Source: Proteiniphilum sp. UBA5384
Lineage (GTDB): Bacteria > Bacteroidota > Bacteroidia > Bacteroidales > Dysgonomonadaceae
Direction: 5' to 3'
DNA: 10,046 nucleotides
Assembly (NCBI RefSeq): GCF_002410825.1
Contig: NZ_DHOS01000065.1
Span: 1-10,046 of the forward strand
Positions 7,610-10,046 of this stretch are shown in pieces (position 1 is the first letter of the stretch; every line of letters starts with the position of its first letter). The notes beneath the pieces were generated by a model that ran no database searches, had not been told where the DNA came from, and saw nothing but the letters and a program-made list of their open reading frames with translations. The translations under genes and the position numbers were made by a program.

Positions 7610-8743
7610 ATGAGAGATTGCATTTCCACATACCAAATAAAAAAAATTCCGGTTTTGCTCGTGATCGTTTTTTGTGCATTTTTTCAGGTAATGTGTGCGA
7701 AAAAGAATGAACTGAAAGATTTCCCGCATGGCTACACACCCCAGGAGATTGGATTGTTATTATCCGAACGCTTTGTGCCAAGCGAACATTTTTTGCATAG
7801 AAAGCAATGGATCCATTATCCGGAGGTATGCGCTCACCTGGGAGCGCTACGTTTTGCCGGGAACATCAATAATGAATTGTTGATCTATAAGTTACAAAAC
7901 AGGTTTGAGCCTCTTTTTTCCTCAGAAGTGGATAAATTACCTCCTAAAAACCACGTGGATATGAACATGTTCGGTTCCTTGCCACTCGAACTTTATAAAA
8001 TCACCCACGATCAGAGATATTATGACCTGGGCATGACTTATGCCGATTCTCAGTGGGAAGTCCCAGAGGAAGCTTCGAAAGAAGAGAAAAATTGGGCAGA
8101 TAAAGGATACTCATGGCAAACCCGTCTGTGGATTGATGATATGTATATGATTACAATCGTACAATCACAAGCGTATCTTGTAACAGGCGATCGGAAATAT
8201 ATCGACCGGACAGCGCGTCAGATGGTCCTTTACCTCGACGAATTACAAATGCCCAATGGATTGTTTTATCACGCACCCGATGTGCCGTTTTATTGGGGAA
8301 GAGGAAACGGATGGATGGCTGCGGGAATGGCCGAACTATTGGGTGTATTGCCCGCTGTCAACCCTGATCGTGCTCGCATTATGGAAGGTTATGTAACCAT
8401 GATGAGAAGTCTCAAGAAATTTCAAGGTGAAGACGGCATGTGGAAACAATTGGTGGACGATCCGGAATGCTGGTCCGAAACATCCGGTTCAGCCATGTTT
8501 ACCTATGCCATGATTGTAGGAGTCAACAACGGATGGTTGGATGCATCTTATGTCCCGGTAGTTAAAAACGCATGGATGGCATTGGTCTCCTACATCAATG
8601 AAGAAGGAGATATGACGGAAATATGTGTAGGAACCAATAAAAAGAACGACCGGCAATATTATTACGACCGTCCCCGAATGATAGGAGATTTCCATGGGCA
8701 AGCACCCATGCTTTGGTGTGCAGCCGAACTTATTTCGGATTAA
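7610..8743 (+). CDS. GH105-type unsaturated glycuronyl hydrolase (first copy)
   Basis: A 377-residue member of the GH88/GH105 (YteR-like) alpha/alpha-barrel fold, which removes 4,5-unsaturated uronic acids from the non-reducing end of oligosaccharides made by lyases. The signature SWQTRLWIDDMYM (168-180) holds the likely catalytic acid D176, in the family W-x-D-x-x-x-M pattern. PFYWGRGNGWMAAGMAELLG (226-245), ETSGSAMFTYAMIVGVNNGWL (290-310) and the terminal GDFHGQAPMLWCAAELI (359-375) are typical of the family. The N-terminus is hydrophobic (IPVLLVIVFCAFFQVMCAKK). C29 is preceded by QVM, not a standard lipobox, so it may be a lipoprotein with a relaxed lipobox or an ordinary exported protein. 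The start ATG is 37 nt after the propeller gene, behind a repeated leader. Length is normal. Linkage and sugar specificity cannot be read; rhamnogalacturonan, ulvan or arabinogalactan fragments are all possible. Confidence 0.9.
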   Translation: MRDCISTYQIKKIPVLLVIVFCAFFQVMCAKKNELKDFPHGYTPQEIGLLLSERFVPSEHFLHRKQWIHYPEVCAHLGALRFAGNINNELLIYKLQNRFEPLFSSEVDKLPPKNHVDMNMFGSLPLELYKITHDQRYYDLGMTYADSQWEVPEEASKEEKNWADKGYSWQTRLWIDDMYMITIVQSQAYLVTGDRKYIDRTARQMVLYLDELQMPNGLFYHAPDVPFYWGRGNGWMAAGMAELLGVLPAVNPDRARIMEGYVTMMRSLKKFQGEDGMWKQLVDDPECWSETSGSAMFTYAMIVGVNNGWLDASYVPVVKNAWMALVSYINEEGDMTEICVGTNKKNDRQYYYDRPRMIGDFHGQAPMLWCAAELISD

Positions 8744-8774
8744 AGAAATTATTTGAACTCAACTATTGACCCAT

Positions 8775-8786
8775 AAAAGGAGGTGG
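8775..8786 (+). other. Stranded Shine-Dalgarno-like sequence
   Basis: aaaaggaggtgg contains aaaggaggtg, a ten-base match to the complement of the usual 16S rRNA 3' end. It ends 48 nt before the ATG at 8834, too far to act as that gene's normal ribosome binding site. No ORF of more than three codons starts within reach downstream (8809-8820 encodes only M-I-Y). Bacteroidetes genes rarely rely on such sites, so it may bind ribosomes as a standby or pausing site, or be accidental. Confidence 0.4.
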
Positions 8787-8833
8787 ATTTTTAAATTAGA
8801 AGTAGGAAATGATTTATTAAAATTGGAATAGAC

Positions 8834-10030
8834 ATGTTCAAAAAATTATTATTGTTGCTCTGGGTACTCGTAATACACACGGCATTCGCAGGGAAAAAGT
8901 ATTCGGCAGCCATTGATGTGAATGCTGTAAAAGAAGTCATAAATGATGCCATAGCCTGGCAGATAAAAAATATGCCCACAACGGGAAGAGCAATATGGAA
9001 TCCTCAATTTACCGGATGGGCAGACGGTGTGTTCTTGAGTGCGGTGACCGATTGGGCCCATTATGACAACAGTCGTGACTTTAAAAAATGGTACAGGAAG
9101 ATCGCCGAAAATAATCGTTGGGAAGTGGGAAACCGTTCTTTAAATCCGGCTAACGACATTGCAGTCTCTTTAATGTATGGACGCATATGGTTGGACGATC
9201 CCAAGCCCTATTATATTGTAGAGAAAGTAGATAAATGGGATCATAAAATGGTTATGGACCTATTTGGAGGATGGGTTCCTCTTATTCCAACTATCGAACG
9301 GTTGGATTACCAGATGAAATATTATCCCGAAACAGACAATCTCCTTTTTGAAAATCCTCAGAATCAGGAACGTTGGTGTTGGTGTGATGCATTATACATG
9401 GCAGCCCCTACATATGCTCTTTTTGCAAACATAACGAAAAATGATGCATACAGGGAGTTCATGAATCGGGAGTTTTGGGAAACACACAAAGCCCTGTATG
9501 ACAAAGAAGAGAAACTTTTTTATCGGGACACACGATTTATTACCCAACGAGAAGCCAATGGTGAAAAGGTATTTTGGGGACGGGGTAATGGATGGGTGGT
9601 AGGTGCCCTCGCACGTGTATTGGATTTCCTACCACATGACTACCATTCCAGGGATCGGTATGCAACTTTATTCCAGGAAATGATGAAGCGTATAGCTACG
9701 CTTCAAGATGAAAATGGTTACTGGCATACAAGTCTGCTCGACTATGAAACGTTCACCTCGCCGGAAACCAGCGCGAGTGGCTTTTTTACCTTTGGACTTT
9801 GGTGGGGAATCAACCGCGGACTACTGGATAAAAACACTTACCTGCCTATTGCAATGAAAGCATGGAAGGCAATGGTAGAGGCCGTCCATGACAATGGAAT
9901 GCTCGGCTATGTTCAACCGATCGGAGATGCTCCACAAAATATCACAGCAGAAAAAAATGAAGTATACGGAACAGCCGCATTCGCTTTAGCAGGACTTGAA
10001 GTGGCTAGATATGCCGAAATGCCGAAGTAA
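8834..10030 (+). CDS. GH105-type unsaturated glycuronyl hydrolase (second, divergent copy)
   Basis: A 398-residue GH105-type alpha/alpha-barrel protein of a different branch from its neighbour. It has a standard signal peptide: FKKLLLLLWVLVIHTAFA, likely cut after A19, with no lipobox, so a soluble periplasmic enzyme. The catalytic region is ERWCWCDALYMAAPTYA (179-195), with D185 as the likely acid. VFWGRGNGWVVGALARVLDF (246-265), SPETSASGFFTFGLWWGINRGLL (309-331) and a C-terminal VQPIGDAPQ...EVYGTAAFALAGLEV (360-390) fit the GH105 subgroup that includes many PUL enzymes acting on unsaturated uronic acid linked to neutral sugars. The start at 8834 is the only in-frame ATG before the signal peptide; an in-frame TGA lies at 8810-8812. 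It follows the first GH105 gene by 90 nt. The stop at 10028-10030 is complete, and the remaining 16 bases show no feature. Substrate linkage is unknown. Confidence 0.9.
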   Translation: MFKKLLLLLWVLVIHTAFAGKKYSAAIDVNAVKEVINDAIAWQIKNMPTTGRAIWNPQFTGWADGVFLSAVTDWAHYDNSRDFKKWYRKIAENNRWEVGNRSLNPANDIAVSLMYGRIWLDDPKPYYIVEKVDKWDHKMVMDLFGGWVPLIPTIERLDYQMKYYPETDNLLFENPQNQERWCWCDALYMAAPTYALFANITKNDAYREFMNREFWETHKALYDKEEKLFYRDTRFITQREANGEKVFWGRGNGWVVGALARVLDFLPHDYHSRDRYATLFQEMMKRIATLQDENGYWHTSLLDYETFTSPETSASGFFTFGLWWGINRGLLDKNTYLPIAMKAWKAMVEAVHDNGMLGYVQPIGDAPQNITAEKNEVYGTAAFALAGLEVARYAEMPK

Positions 10031-10046
10031 ATTAACGATCTATCAT

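Noticed and set aside
8809..8820. Three-codon ORF after the Shine-Dalgarno-like site as a leader peptide gene
   Set aside because: Too short to support on its own, with no conservation data; mentioned only as one explanation of the site.
6111..8834. Shared 10-mer ggaatagaca at 6111-6120 and 8825-8834
   Set aside because: Distances to the start codons differ (one overlaps the ATG, the other lies 63 nt upstream) and flanks do not match; probably chance in AT-rich gaps.

Overview
The window looks like part of a polysaccharide utilization locus (PUL) from a Bacteroidetes genome, probably Bacteroidales. This rests on SusC/SusD-type genes, a DUF1735-type surface lipoprotein, lipobox-bearing enzymes, AT-rich leaders without placed Shine-Dalgarno sites, and moderate GC. 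I cannot place it to genus. All seven genes (the first is cut by the window edge) are on the + strand. Gaps run from 15 to 149 nt (from chosen starts), so they could form one transcript. No gap exceeds 300 bases. I found no rRNA, tRNA, CRISPR array, transposase, regulator gene, convincing TAnnTTTG promoter or U-tract terminator.

Layout: 1-318 is the C-terminal end of a first SusD-like lipoprotein. 354-3122 is a SusC-like TonB-dependent transporter and 3138-4913 its SusD-like partner, so the window joins two successive SusC/SusD units. 5021-6034 is a DUF1735-type surface lipoprotein, probably an accessory glycan-binding protein. 6184-7572 is a BNR_4-type beta-propeller lipoprotein of the kind found among uronic-acid-directed lyases and rhamnosidases (PL24, PL25, PL42, GH145). 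7610-8743 and 8834-10030 are two clearly different GH105-type unsaturated glycuronyl hydrolases.

Inferred working model: SusC/SusD pairs and the DUF1735 protein bind a uronic-acid-containing glycan at the cell surface and import fragments. The propeller enzyme acts next to a uronic acid, often alongside L-rhamnose in these families. If it is a lyase it leaves a 4,5-unsaturated uronic acid, which GH105 enzymes remove. Candidate substrates are ulvan-like polymers, Rha-GlcA-capped arabinogalactan and rhamnogalacturonan-type glycans; the sequence does not decide among them. The three enzymes have non-acidic lipoprotein tails or an ordinary signal peptide, which suggests action in the periplasm after import.

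Non-coding points of note: a 17-nt element repeated just upstream of two start codons (4988-5004 and 7576-7592), three tandem 10-bp palindromes at 6066-6103, a long-range inverted repeat at 4911-4977, and a near-perfect Shine-Dalgarno sequence stranded 48 nt before the last start codon.
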